A stretch of 64,000 bases of DNA from Arsenicicoccus sp. oral taxon 190 (GCF_001189535.1 NZ_CP012070.1:1054001-1118000); one strand, 5' to 3'; shown: positions 30,143 to 41,090, numbered from the stretch's first letter. Notes: a model not told the origin generated them from the sequence alone. Translations and numbers: made by a program.

Positions 30143-30215
30143 TGGAGCCTAGGGGACTCGAACCCCTAACCCCCTGCCTGCAAAGCAGGTGCGCTACCAA
30201 TTGCGCCAAGGCCCC
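30143..30215 (-). tRNA. tRNA-Ala (anticodon TGC)
   Basis: Minus strand GGGGCCT...AGGCTCC acceptor with the G3:U70 pair that identifies alanine tRNAs, a D-arm GGCGCAATTGGTAGCGC, anticodon arm CCTGCTTTGCAGG (anticodon TGC) and T-arm AGGGGTTCGAGTCCCCT. CCA is not encoded (ACCG follows). Conserved position after tRNA-Ile downstream of gyrA. Confidence 0.95.
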
Positions 30216-30240
30216 GGTGCGCCGCGAGGCGCTCGGACGA

Positions 30241-30357
30241 CTATACCGGCTTGGTCGCCTCGGCCCACAGCGCGTCCTCGGCCCGGCGGGCTCGCTCGCG
30301 CTGCAGCCCCCACAGGCCCGCCAGCAGCAGACCGGTGCCCACGATGATCCGTCGCAT
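30241..30357 (-). CDS. DLW-39 family small protein
   Basis: 38 residues: MRRIIVGTGLLLAGLWGLQR then ERARRAEDALWAEATKPV. One membrane helix and the terminal D-LW motif (here EDALWAEAT) match the DLW-39 family, a ~39-residue protein conserved in actinobacteria beside tRNA-Ala and gyrA. Function unknown. GAAGGGG lies about six bases before the ATG. It continues in frame from the tail of the upstream gene only because that gene is frameshifted. Confidence 0.8.
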   Translation of the reverse strand: MRRIIVGTGLLLAGLWGLQRERARRAEDALWAEATKPV

Positions 30358-30434
30358 CAGGTTCCCCTTCCTCTCGCAGAGCCTCCAGCCTAGTCGCTGC
30401 GCGCTCGACCCCCGGGCCCTGACGATCAGGGCGC

Positions 30435-31605
30435 TCACACGCGGTAGCGGTGGACCTCCCGGCCGGTCAGGCGCCGCACCGCCACCGTCCCCGCCGTCAG
30501 GTCGTAGGCGGCCGACCACTGCGTGTGGCCCTGCCGGACCTCGTCGAGCAGCCGCAGCGCGCGCGCCTCGTCCAGCCGGCCCCGGCTGCCGCTCAAGACC
30601 TCCCGGCACCCGGGCATACCGGGGGTGCGCGGCGCGCGCAGCGACCGGCGTGCTCGCGAGCTGGAAGTTCTCCAGGCACTGCCACGCCACGCCGCGCCCG
30701 CGCTCCTCGATCCGGGGGCGCCCGTCGACCAGCTCCACCGTCGCCGACGCGCCGCTGCGGTCGGCCAGCAGGTAGTGCAGCGCGGGTCCGCCCGTGAAGT
30801 CGAGCGAGCACCGGCTCATCAGGTCGGCCGCGGCGGGGACGTCCCGGCACCGGTCGAGCACCAGCCGCACGATGCCAACCCCACCCACGGGCGCCGTCCC
30901 CGGCCGCTGCTCGGAGCGTCCCTCCGGGTCCTGGGCCAGCCCGATGAAGAGCCCGTGCTCGTTGACGCCGTCCACCACCCGGCCGTGCGCCCGCAGCAGC
31001 CGACGCCGCACGTCGGGCTCCCCGAGCCGACCCAGCTGGTCCTGCGGGAGGTCGCAGAACGACAGGTCGCACATCCCGATCGATCGGGGCCCACCCGTCG
31101 CCCGAGACCGTATGACGGCCGCCGGGTTGGGGTCCCAGTCGAAGTTGCGGCCCACCACCACGCGGCCGTGGTCCCCGGCCGCCACGAAGATCGTGCACCC
31201 GAAGGGCAGCCGCTCGGCCGCAGCCCCCGCCTGCTCCGCCGACGCGGGGTCCAGGTGTGCGGCCTCGCCGGCCCAGCTGAGCTCGTGCAGCGGCGGCGAC
31301 CCGACGGTCCGCCACGACGCCAGGGTGGCGCGCTCCTGCGCCGCGGTCTGACGCGTCACCAGAGGTCGGGCGAACGGAGCCGCGGCTCCGCCCGGCGGGC
31401 CACCAGCTGTTGCCGGCGAGGCCGGGGTCGCGATCGGCGGGGGGGAGGCCGTCGTCGGGAGGCTCGCGCCCGGCTCCAGCTCGGTGCCGGGCGAGTGCGA
31501 CACCCCGATGACCGTGGCGACCCGGGCCCCCTGGCCGCACCCTGCCAGGCCTGTGGCGGCCGTGGCGAGGCCGGCCGCGAGCACGCTGCGCCGCGTGACG
31601 TCCAT
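30435..31605 (-). pseudogene. Lipoprotein Ntn-hydrolase (C45/linear amide C-N hydrolase-like), frameshifted as read
   Basis: From ATG 31605: a Tat-like signal TRRSVLAAGLATAATGLAGC with a lipobox, a Pro/Thr linker, then the catalytic domain beginning at the nucleophile Cys in LPFGCTIFVAAGDHG with VVGRNFDWDPN (the N-terminal-nucleophile signature of choloylglycine/penicillin-acylase-like enzymes), DGVNEHGLFIGLAQD and ALHYLLADRSG. At about 30612 an extra G in CCCGGG shifts the frame. In the next frame the protein ends sensibly: CREVLSGSRGRLDEARALRL, GHTQWSAAYDLTAGTVAV, HRYRV, TGA at 30435. Removing one base restores ~390 residues. Probable surface amidase or acyltransferase; substrate unknown. 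Confidence 0.78.
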
Positions 31606-31633
31606 GCCGTGAATCTAGCCAGGGATGACGAAA

Positions 31634-31660
31634 GGAGCCACCGTCCCGGACGATGGCTCC
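31634..31660 (-). terminator. Terminator of tRNA-Ile
   Basis: GGAGCCA...TGGCTCC, a 7-bp stem with inner GTCC/GGAC pairing, five bases beyond the 3' CCA of tRNA-Ile on the minus strand, followed by TTTCGTC. Confidence 0.7.
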
Positions 31661-31665
31661 TGCCG

Positions 31666-31742
31666 TGGTGGGCCTAACAGGACTTGAACCTGTGACCTCT
31701 TCCTTATCAGGGAAGCGCTCTAACCGTCTGAGCTATAGGCCC
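31666..31742 (-). tRNA. tRNA-Ile (anticodon GAT)
   Basis: Minus strand GGGCCTATAGCTCAGACGG opening, D-arm with TTAGAGC, anticodon arm TTCCCTGATAAGGAA (anticodon GAT), T-arm ACAGGTTCAAGTCCTGT, acceptor end AGGCCC-A and encoded CCA. All arms pair. It lies in the conserved gyrA-DUF3566-tRNA-Ile order. Confidence 0.95.
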
Positions 31743-31826
31743 TCACCCGCGCCGCGAGCCCCTGTCGACCAAGGGCTCGGCGCGAGGACTAACGCTACCG
31801 CATGCGCCGCGCGCCGACCAAAACGG

Positions 31827-32300
31827 TCAGTCGTCGGTGAGCGTCTGCTTGACGCCGCCGACCAGGCTCGAGCAGATGTTGTAGAGGAACGCGGCGAGGG
31901 TGGCGAGCGCGGTCAGCAGCACGACGTTGATGAACGAGATGACGATCGCCAGCGACAGCACCCGGCTGAAGCCGACGTAGTCCATCAGGTCGAAGTGCTT
32001 GCCCGAGGGCAGCAGCGACAGGATCGACTCGTTGATGGAGGAGAACACCCCCATGCCGTTGAGGATCATCCAGAGCACCGCGACCAGGACGACCCCGGCG
32101 ATGCCCGCCGCCACGGCCAGCAGGAAGGCCAGCTTGAGCACCGACAGCGGGTCGATGCGCTGGACCCGCAGCCGCGCCTGGCGCGGGCCGGCGGTGCTGG
32201 TCACGCCCGACGAGGGTCCCGGACGGGAGGCCCCGCGGGGGGCTTCGTCGACCGACGAGGCGGGGAGCGTCTCGGTGCGGTCGTCCTGGGAGCTGCTCAC
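31827..32300 (-). CDS. DUF3566 transmembrane protein
   Basis: 157 residues. A polar, Ser/Pro-rich N-terminus, then RLRVQRIDPLSVLKLAFLLA and two membrane segments (GIAGVVLVAVLWMILNGMGV and VLSLAIVISFINVVLLTALA), ending in LAAFLYNICSSLVGGVKQTL, the DUF3566 signature. The family is the conserved partner downstream of gyrA in actinobacteria (Rv0007 type); its role is undefined. The start overlaps the gyrA stop by four bases, so it is translationally coupled. Confidence 0.93.
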   Translation of the reverse strand: MSSSQDDRTETLPASSVDEAPRGASRPGPSSGVTSTAGPRQARLRVQRIDPLSVLKLAFLLAVAAGIAGVVLVAVLWMILNGMGVFSSINESILSLLPSGKHFDLMDYVGFSRVLSLAIVISFINVVLLTALATLAAFLYNICSSLVGGVKQTLTDD

Positions 32301-34906
32301 TGGTCGTCCTCCTGGGTGGTGCCGTCAGCGTCGTCCGCCTCCACGCTAGTGCCTGCACCCGGCTCGTCCGCGCTCGCAGCGCCGTCGGCGGTCGGGGTGA
32401 CGCCCTCGCCCTCCAGCTCGGCCTGCTCGTCCGCGGCCTCCTCGACCTCCCGCTCGGTGCTGCGGGCGACCGCGACGATGGCGTCGTTCTTGCCGGGGTT
32501 GGCAAAGCTCACGCCCTGCGTGTTGCGGCCGGTGTAGCGGACCTCGTCGACGCGGGAGCGCACGATCCGCCCCTTCTCCATGACGACCATGACCTCGTCG
32601 TCCGGCGCGACGACCAGGGCGCCGACCAGGTCGCCACCCCGCTCGGACGCCTTCGCGACGAGGACCCCGAGGGTGGCGCGGCCCTTGACGGGATACTCCG
32701 ACGCGAGGGTGCGCTTGGCCAGGCCGTTCTCGAAGACGACGAAGACGTCCGGGTCGGTGTCCTCCTCGATGACGTTCATCGCCAGCAGGTGGTCGCCGTT
32801 GCGGAACTTCATGCCGGTCACGCCGCTGGTGCTGCGCCCCATGGGCCGCAGCACGTCGTCGGACGCGGTGAACCGCACCGACTGCCCCTTGACCGAGACC
32901 AGCAGCAGGTCGTCGGCGGCCGACGCCAGCGAGGCGCCGACGAGCTCGTCGCCGTCGCGCAGGTTGATCGCGATGAGGCCGCCGGACCGGTTGGAGTCGT
33001 AGTCGTCCAGCCGCGACTTCTTGACCAGGCCGTTGCGGGTGGCGAGCACCAGGTAGGGGACGTTGATGTAGTCCTTGATCGCCAGGACCTGCGCGATCGT
33101 CTCCCCGGGCTGGAAGGCCATCAGGTTGGCGACGTGCTGACCCTTGGCCTCACGGGAACCCTCGGGCAGCTCGTAGGCCTTGGCCCGGTAGACCCGCCCC
33201 AGGTTGGTGAAGAAGAGCAGCCAGTGGTGGGTGGTGGTCGTGAAGAAGTGCTCGACCATGTCGTCCCCGCGCAGCGTCGCGCCGCGCACGCCCTTGCCGC
33301 CCCGGTGCTGGGAGCGGTACTCCCGCGTCACGGTGCGCTTGGCGTAGCCGCCCCGCGTGATGGTGACGACGACGTCCTCCTCGGGGATCAGGTCCTCCAT
33401 CGACATGTCGCCGTCGAAGGGGACGATCTCGCTGCGGCGGTCGTCGCCATACTTGCTGACCAGCTCGGTGAGCTCGTCCCCGATGATGGCGCGCTGCCGC
33501 TCCGGCTTGGCGAGGATGTCGTTGTAGTCGTCGATCTTGGCCTGCAGCTCGTCGTGCTCCTCGACGATCTTCTGCCGCTCCAGGGCGGCCAGGCGGCGCA
33601 GCTGCATCTCCAGGATCGCCTGCGCCTGGACCTCGTCGATGTCGAGCAGCTCCATCAGCCCGTCGCGGGCGACCTCGACGGTCCGCGACGCGCGGATCAG
33701 CGCGATGACCTCGTCCAGGGCGTCCAGCGCCTTGAGGTAGCCGCGCAGGATGTGGATGCGCTCCTCGGCCTTGCGCAGGCGGTACTTCGTGCGCCGGACG
33801 ATGACCTCGACCTGGTGCTCCACCCAGTAGCGGATGAACGCCGATACCGGCAGCGTGCGCGGCACCCCGTCGACCAGCGCGAGCATGTTGGCGCCGAAGG
33901 ACTGCTGCAGCTGGGTGTGCTTGTAGAGGTTGTTGAGCACGACCTTGGCCACCGCGTCGCGCTTGAGCACGATGACGAGCCGCTGCCCGGTGCGCCCGGA
34001 GGTCTCGTCACGGATGTCGGCGATGCCCTGCAGGCGGCCCTCCTTGGCGAGCTCGGCGATCTTGAGCGCCAGCGCGTCCGGGTTGACCTGGTAGGGGAGC
34101 TCGGTGACGACCAGGCACTGCCGGCCCTGGATCTCCTCGACGTTGACCACCGCGCGCATCACGATCGACCCGCGGCCGGTGCGGTAGGCCTCCTCGATCC
34201 CCTTGTGGCCCATGATCAGCGCGCCGGTCGGGAAGTCCGGGCCCTTGATGCGCAGCAGGCACGCGTCGAGCAGCTCCTCGCGGCTGGCCTCCGGGTGCGC
34301 CAGCAGCCAGTGGACCGCGTCGGCGACCTCGCGCAGGTTGTGCGGCGGGATCTGCGTCGCCATGCCGACCGCGATGCCCGCCGAGCCGTTGACCAGCAGG
34401 TTGGGGAACCGCGCCGGCAGTACCGTTGGCTCCTGGGTCTTGCCGTCGTAGTTGTCCTTGAAGTCGACGGTCTCCTCGTGGATGTCGCGGACCATCTCCA
34501 TGGCGAGCGGCATCATCCGGCACTCGGTGTAGCGCGGTGCGGCGGCGCCGTCGTTGCCGGGGGAGCCGAAGTTGCCCTGCCCGTCGACCAGCGGGTAGCG
34601 CAGCGACCACGGCTGCACCAGCCGCACCAGGGCGTCGTAGATCGCCGAGTCGCCGTGCGGGTGGTAGTGACCCATGACGTCGCCGACCACGCGGGAGCAC
34701 TTGTTGTAGCCGCGGTCGGGGCGGTAGCCCCCGTCATACATGCCGTAGACGATGCGGCGGTGCACCGGCTTCAGACCGTCCCGCACGTCCGGGAGCGCGC
34801 GGCTGACGATCACGCTCATGGCGTACTCGATGTAGCTGCGCTGCATCTCGGCGTTGAGGTCGACCGGCTCGACCCGGTCGACGATGGGCGGAGTCTGCTC
34901 ACTCAT
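32297..34906 (-). CDS. gyrA: DNA gyrase subunit A
   Basis: 869 residues. N-terminal winged helix with HRRIVYGMYDGGYRPDRGYN, the quinolone-resistance region HPHGDSAIYDALVRLVQPWS with Ser and Asp at the two key positions (wild type), and the catalytic Tyr in AAAPRYTECRM. The GyrA box is QHRGGKGVRG. Six C-terminal beta-pinwheel blades end in a disordered acidic tail (EADDADGTTQEDDQ). With GyrB it introduces negative supercoils using ATP. Sixty-four bases separate it from gyrB, a gap holding two facing GTATGNCG-type words. Confidence 0.98.
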   Translation of the reverse strand: MSEQTPPIVDRVEPVDLNAEMQRSYIEYAMSVIVSRALPDVRDGLKPVHRRIVYGMYDGGYRPDRGYNKCSRVVGDVMGHYHPHGDSAIYDALVRLVQPWSLRYPLVDGQGNFGSPGNDGAAAPRYTECRMMPLAMEMVRDIHEETVDFKDNYDGKTQEPTVLPARFPNLLVNGSAGIAVGMATQIPPHNLREVADAVHWLLAHPEASREELLDACLLRIKGPDFPTGALIMGHKGIEEAYRTGRGSIVMRAVVNVEEIQGRQCLVVTELPYQVNPDALALKIAELAKEGRLQGIADIRDETSGRTGQRLVIVLKRDAVAKVVLNNLYKHTQLQQSFGANMLALVDGVPRTLPVSAFIRYWVEHQVEVIVRRTKYRLRKAEERIHILRGYLKALDALDEVIALIRASRTVEVARDGLMELLDIDEVQAQAILEMQLRRLAALERQKIVEEHDELQAKIDDYNDILAKPERQRAIIGDELTELVSKYGDDRRSEIVPFDGDMSMEDLIPEEDVVVTITRGGYAKRTVTREYRSQHRGGKGVRGATLRGDDMVEHFFTTTTHHWLLFFTNLGRVYRAKAYELPEGSREAKGQHVANLMAFQPGETIAQVLAIKDYINVPYLVLATRNGLVKKSRLDDYDSNRSGGLIAINLRDGDELVGASLASAADDLLLVSVKGQSVRFTASDDVLRPMGRSTSGVTGMKFRNGDHLLAMNVIEEDTDPDVFVVFENGLAKRTLASEYPVKGRATLGVLVAKASERGGDLVGALVVAPDDEVMVVMEKGRIVRSRVDEVRYTGRNTQGVSFANPGKNDAIVAVARSTEREVEEAADEQAELEGEGVTPTADGAASADEPGAGTSVEADDADGTTQEDDQ

Positions 34907-34933
34907 GAAATCTCAGGCCTCTCAGGAGGTGAC

Positions 34934-34964
34934 GTATGACGAAAAGGCGGCGGGGTCGCCATAC
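34934..34964. repeat. Facing GTATGACG / CGCCATAC pair between gyrB and gyrA
   Basis: A forward word at 34934 and a reverse word at 34957 in the 64-bp gyrB-gyrA gap can pair into a hairpin (GTATGaCG with CGcCATAC). It could tune gyrA expression, or be two independent copies of the dispersed word. Confidence 0.4.
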
Positions 34965-34970
34965 GGCGAG

Positions 34971-37103
<2,133 letters not shown>

Positions 37104-37423
37104 GGTGCTCCTCACTGTCTGTGCTTCGTATGCCGATCGGCCGCCTCGACGCACACCCGGACCGGATCGGTGCTGCTCGCCACCATGGCAAGCCGTCGTC
37201 CAGTCTATCGGTCCCGCGACGCAAACCGTGCCCGACAAGGCCCTTGGCGGGCGATTTCACGAAAAAACAGGCCCATCCCCATGGTCCCCCTCACGACCGG
37301 GTCCGTCAGGGGCCCCTGCGCGCGTCTGACGGAGCATCGGAGAGGCTGAGAGGGGGAGAGGCGTGAGGCGGGGGCGACGTGAGGGGGGACGTGGCAGGAG
37401 AGGTAGCAGAGGTGGCCGCAGGG
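37104..37423 (-). promoter_or_regulatory. gyrB upstream region with candidate -10 and G/C-skewed tract
   Basis: On the minus strand TAGACT (37207-37202) is a good actinobacterial -10 about 100 bases before the gyrB start; its -35 is weak. A T6 run occurs at 37266-37261. From about 37333 to 37423 the plus strand is almost entirely purine with several runs of four to six G. No gene is visible. Confidence 0.45.
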
Positions 37424-39253
37424 TCAGCCGTCGCGGCGCAGCGTGGCGATCAGACCCTCCACCGCCCGAACGTCCCGCTCGATCGTCTCGGCGGGGCGCG
37501 GCCGGGTGACGGGCTCGGCCATGATGCGTGCGAGCGGCTCGCGGGCCAGGTCGAAGGCTGCGTGCGACCGTCGCAGGTCGGGGTGCCAGCAGGCCCCCAG
37601 CACGAGGTAACCGAGGGCGGACACCGAGCGCTCCATCCGCCGGTAGGGGGCGACGGCCCGGGGCGCGTCCGCCGCGGCCCGCCGCGCCACCGCGTCGCAC
37701 TCCAGCAGCTCGTAGTAGAGGTGGCGCCGGTGGTCCAGCGCCGTGCGCGTCGTCAGGGCGTCGGCGGCCAGGTCCTCCAGCACCCGCTCGATGGCGACCA
37801 CGACGCGGCGGGCGTGGCCGCGCAGCTGCAGCTCCGCTCGGCTCCGGCCGGTGAGCCACAGCACCGCGAGGGCGGACGCGACCCCCACCAGGGTGTCCAC
37901 GAGCCGGTCGGCGACGGTGGTGTCCACGGGTGCTCCCGGGGCCGAGGCGGTCCCGATGGTCAGCGCCAGTGGGGTGATGGCCACGACGGCGAGCGCGTAG
38001 TTGCGCGTGACGAGCAGCTCGACCACCAGCTGCAGCGCCACGACCACCAGCACCACCCACCAGCCCTGCACGTGGAGCATGACGAGCAGCGCGAAGACCA
38101 GCAGGCCACCGAGGGTGCCGATGGTGCGGTGGATGCCCCGGACCGTCTGCGTCTCCCGGGTGCCGCCCTGGTGCAGCACCAGCATGGCAAAGGCGACCGT
38201 CCAGTAGGCGTGCCCGCGCCCGCTCACCACCGCGACGGTCCCGGCGAGGGCGGTCGCGACGAGGACGCGGGTGCTGATCAGCAGCACCTCCGAGGGCCGG
38301 CGCACGGCCGCCCGCAGCACATATCCCGCCCGGGGCCGACCGAGGGAGGAGTCGCGCAGCTGCTCGGCGTCCAGAAACGGGTCGACGCGGGTCGGTCGGT
38401 CGATGTCGTCCTGGGCGGCGTCGTCGTCGACCGAGCCCCAGGGCTGCGGCTCGGCTCCGCTCGCGCCCGGGTCGTCGGGCAGCGTCCCCGTGGCCTCGGC
38501 CACCGCGCCCAGGCGGTGGTGGGCGAGGCGGGCGGTGGCGGCGGCATACCGCTCCTGGACCTGGGCCAGCGCCGCCACCTGCGGCGGATGGCTGCCCCCG
38601 TCGCTCACCGCGGTCCAGCCGGCGTGCAGGGCCCGGGACGCCGCGGCGCGGCTGGGCTCGACCTCGTCCTGCGGGGCGGACTCATAGATCGCGACCGCCC
38701 GGTCGGCCGCGGCCACGGCCCGCGCCTCGGGGCGGTGCGGACCCACCAGCAGGTCGCTCATGCCGACGCACCACGCCACCAGGGCTCCCGCGCAGGTCGC
38801 GAGGATCGCGGTGCCGGCGCTGGTGCCGTGCGCGACGGCGACGTTGGCGACACCCAGCGTCAGGGCAAAGAAGTAGGCGCCGGGCGGCCCGACCTTCAGG
38901 GTGACGCAGGCGAAGGTCGCGAGCACCGCCACCGCGACCAGCGCCACCACGGTCAGGACCGGTCGCCCGGCCACCAGGGCGCCGAGGGACACGCTCGCCA
39001 CCAGCCCGGCGCCCACGACCGCCATCAGTCGCGCCCGGAACCGCCCCGGCGTCGCCGGGCCGTAGAGGATCGTGAGCACCCCGAGGCTCGCCAGCAGCCC
39101 CAGCGACAGCCGACCCGCGAGCTGCGCCGCCGCGAGCGGCAGCCCCATCGCGAGCGCCGCCTTGACCGCGACGACGCGGCGCGGCGCCGAGGGGTTGAGC
39201 GCGAGGACGGAGCGGGCGTGACGGCGCAGGGCATCGGAGGACATCGGGGCCAT
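37424..39253 (-). CDS. FUSC-family membrane protein
   Basis: 609 residues. Two blocks of about five to six membrane helices (AALAMGLPLAAAQLAGRLSL; LTVVALVAVAVLATFACVTL; later VLLISTRVLVATALAGTVAV; VFALLVMLHVQGWWVVLVVV) are separated by a long soluble region of ~130 residues, the arrangement of FUSC/YccS/aromatic-acid exporter proteins. The FUSC signature AYWTVAFAMLVLHQGGTRET and TVRGIHRTIGTLGGLL is clear. A final helical cytoplasmic domain (HARRVVVAIERVLEDLAADA onwards) follows. It probably exports organic acids or similar; substrate unknown. It reads toward gyrB but with a 320-bp gap. Confidence 0.88.
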   Translation of the reverse strand: MAPMSSDALRRHARSVLALNPSAPRRVVAVKAALAMGLPLAAAQLAGRLSLGLLASLGVLTILYGPATPGRFRARLMAVVGAGLVASVSLGALVAGRPVLTVVALVAVAVLATFACVTLKVGPPGAYFFALTLGVANVAVAHGTSAGTAILATCAGALVAWCVGMSDLLVGPHRPEARAVAAADRAVAIYESAPQDEVEPSRAAASRALHAGWTAVSDGGSHPPQVAALAQVQERYAAATARLAHHRLGAVAEATGTLPDDPGASGAEPQPWGSVDDDAAQDDIDRPTRVDPFLDAEQLRDSSLGRPRAGYVLRAAVRRPSEVLLISTRVLVATALAGTVAVVSGRGHAYWTVAFAMLVLHQGGTRETQTVRGIHRTIGTLGGLLVFALLVMLHVQGWWVVLVVVALQLVVELLVTRNYALAVVAITPLALTIGTASAPGAPVDTTVADRLVDTLVGVASALAVLWLTGRSRAELQLRGHARRVVVAIERVLEDLAADALTTRTALDHRRHLYYELLECDAVARRAAADAPRAVAPYRRMERSVSALGYLVLGACWHPDLRRSHAAFDLAREPLARIMAEPVTRPRPAETIERDVRAVEGLIATLRRDG

Positions 39254-39295
39254 TGTCTCCCGCGCCGCGAGTGCTGGCCTGGGGCCCGGCTGCGC

Positions 39296-39688
39296 CTACC
39301 GGGCGTCGACCACCGAGAACGTCGCGACCCCGTGCGCCACCGGCCGCTCGTCCTCCGCCCGCACCACATCCGCCTCCATCATCACGAGGCTGCCGCCCTC
39401 CTTGCGCACCTCGGCGCTCGCGACCAGCTCCTCACCGACCGCAGCGGGGTTGAGGAAGGTGACGGTCAGCGACACCGTCACCGCGCTCTTGTCCTCCGGC
39501 AGGTGGTTGCGCGCCGCCTGTCCCATGACGCTGTCGAGCAGGGTGGCGAGCACCCCGCCGTGCACACCGCCATTGACGTTGGCGTGCTCCTCGGTCGGGA
39601 CCAGGCGGACGCCGACGTCGTCGCCGGGGCGGTCGGTGCGGGCAGGGTCGTCGTCGGTCACGCCGAGCGTGTCCAGGAAGGTCGTCAT
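39296..39688 (-). CDS. PaaI-type hotdog-fold thioesterase
   Basis: 130 residues. NVNGGVHGGVLATLLDSVMG is the PaaI catalytic motif (HGG and the downstream Asp), with VSLTVTFLNPAAVGEELVAS and the closing strands VRAEDERPVAHGVATFSV. It hydrolyses acyl-CoA thioesters, possibly phenylacetyl- or hydroxybenzoyl-type. Compact and complete. Sits just upstream (in its own direction) of the FUSC gene, 42 bases away, so the two may be co-transcribed. Confidence 0.9.
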   Translation of the reverse strand: MTTFLDTLGVTDDDPARTDRPGDDVGVRLVPTEEHANVNGGVHGGVLATLLDSVMGQAARNHLPEDKSAVTVSLTVTFLNPAAVGEELVASAEVRKEGGSLVMMEADVVRAEDERPVAHGVATFSVVDAR

Positions 39689-39765
39689 GCCTCTACCGTG
39701 CCCCGAGCGTCCGCCGCTGAGTCCTCCGCCGCTGAGTCCTCCCCGCGTGATCTAGGGTCGGGCGT

Positions 39766-40143
39766 ATGACGAACCCGCCCGCCGCGCGGCGCACCGCGCT
39801 CGGCCTGGCCACGCTGCTGACCGTGGCGGGCATCCAGCACTTCCGGCGACCGGAGCCGTTCGACTCGATCGTGCCGCCGCAGGTGCCCGGCTCGGCGAGG
39901 TTCTGGACGCTCGCCTCGGGTGCGGCCGAGCTGGTGACGGCGGTGCTGCTGGTGGTGCCGCGCACCCGGCGGGCCGGCGGGGCTGCGGCGACCGCGCTCT
40001 TCGTGGCGGTGTTCCCCGCCAACGTGCAGATGGCGTGGCTGTGGCGGCGCCGGCCGCTGCGGTGGCAGGCCGTGTCCATCGGGCGACTCCCGCTGCAGGG
40101 CCTGCTCGTGAAGTGGTCCGAGGATGTGCGCCGACACGGCTGA
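39766..40143 (+). CDS. DoxX-like small integral membrane protein
   Basis: 125 residues with four membrane-spanning stretches: RTALGLATLLTVAGIQHFRR, FWTLASGAAELVTAVLLVVP, AAATALFVAVFPANVQMAWL, and a weak last helix before LLVKWSEDVRRHG. The G-x-x-HF and SGAAEL patterns match the DoxX-like family. Function unknown; DoxX relatives are linked to thiol or oxidative stress. The ATG lies in a GTATGACG word with no clear ribosome site. Divergent from the PaaI gene. Confidence 0.8.
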   Translation: MTNPPAARRTALGLATLLTVAGIQHFRRPEPFDSIVPPQVPGSARFWTLASGAAELVTAVLLVVPRTRRAGGAAATALFVAVFPANVQMAWLWRRRPLRWQAVSIGRLPLQGLLVKWSEDVRRHG

Positions 40144-40164
40144 CCGCGGGGGCTCGCCCAGGGG

Positions 40165-40260
40165 CGGCATACCGACCACAACCACACCCCCGGGACAGGT
40201 CGTGGCCGCCCGGGGACGCCATACCGACCACAACCACACCCCACGGTGACGTTGTGGTCG
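40165..40260. repeat. Tandem hairpin repeat, copies 2 and 3
   Basis: Two units begin CGGCATACCGACCACAACC (40165) and CGCCATACCGACCACAACC (40217), 52 bases apart. The second has perfect arms GACCACAAC (40226-40234) / GTTGTGGTC (40251-40259); the first has a one-mismatch version ending GGTCGTGG. They lie in a convergent gap, as does copy 1 at 26776. Each of these two starts with a CGNCATAC word. Confidence 0.7.
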
Positions 40261-40364
40261 CTGGAGGACCAGCGCCAACCGGCCCCGACGCGGCGGCCGG
40301 CAGCACCACCTTCACGCGAGGCGGCAACCTGCCGACGTCAGCGGGCAGGCTCCGCGGTCCGGTG

Positions 40365-41090
40365 TCAGGGTGCGGGGGAGTAGCTTGCGACGACGCCGTC
40401 CATGACCTTCTTGACGGTCTGCGCATCCTGCGCCGCGACCGTGACGATGTCCTGCTGGCCCGACACCTCGACCGCGAGCTGGGAGGCATGGACGGTCAGG
40501 CCGTCCAGCGGCGCGTGCCAGTCGCCGCGGACCGCCGGGCCACCGGGCGTCGTGGCCTTGCTCTGGGCGTCCAGCGTGCCGGTCGCGCCGCGGCTGCCCG
40601 ACGTGAGCTGCTCACCGTCGCTGAAGGTGCCCCCGCCCACCGACCGGACCAGCAGGTTGGGCGCCGTCTCGCCGGCGTCCGGACCGACCGCCATCGCCAC
40701 GGCTCCCGACGCCGTGAAGTCGGCCAGCTCCTGCTCGGTGTATCCCAGGCCGGCCGCCGCCTTGGCGAACGCCGGAGTCCCCTTCTGCTCCCGCAGCGCC
40801 GCCAGGTCCACGGCCTTCCACGACGTCGGGATCGCGAGCCGGGTCTTGAGCGCCGGGACGGCCAGCCACTTGGTGCCCGCCGGCAGGGCCACCGGCGTGG
40901 CCGGGGCCGTCGGTGTCCCCGACCGCGACGTCAGCGGGGACGGCATCGCGGCGCTGGTCGTCGCCGAGCTGGTCGGCGCCGTCGTGGTGGTCGTCGTGGT
41001 CGAGGTGGTCTGGGTGGCCCCGCCACCGGAGCACCCCGCCACCAGCAGGGCCAGGACGGTCAACGGAGCAGCGAGACAGCGCACAGACAT
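40365..41090 (-). CDS. Putative lipoprotein
   Basis: About 241 residues. The signal MSVRCLAAPLTVLALLVAGC ends in a lipobox (LVAGC), followed by a Thr/Ser-rich linker of ~40 residues. The mature domain starts near WLAVPALKTRLAIPTSWKAV and includes GYTEQELADFTASG, AVRGDWHAPLDGLTVHASQL and VTVAAQDAQTVKKVMDGVVA. It resembles LpqN/LpqT-type actinobacterial lipoproteins in layout, but I do not recognise the family firmly. An upstream in-frame ATG adds seven residues and is less likely. Confidence 0.75.
   Translation of the reverse strand: MSVRCLAAPLTVLALLVAGCSGGGATQTTSTTTTTTTAPTSSATTSAAMPSPLTSRSGTPTAPATPVALPAGTKWLAVPALKTRLAIPTSWKAVDLAALREQKGTPAFAKAAAGLGYTEQELADFTASGAVAMAVGPDAGETAPNLLVRSVGGGTFSDGEQLTSGSRGATGTLDAQSKATTPGGPAVRGDWHAPLDGLTVHASQLAVEVSGQQDIVTVAAQDAQTVKKVMDGVVASYSPAP

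Noticed and set aside
32789..34939. Very long plus-strand reading frame (about 716 codons) across gyrA
   Set aside because: Antisense shadow of gyrA in high-G+C DNA; composition is Val/Leu/Arg/Gly/Asp-rich without domains or a ribosome site.
37245..37275. TTTCACGAAAAAAC as a parS variant
   Set aside because: Only half of the parS palindrome matches; likely chance or part of a terminator-like T/A run.
37379..39769. 796-codon plus-strand frame opposite the FUSC gene
   Set aside because: Antisense shadow; low-complexity Arg/Gly/His composition.
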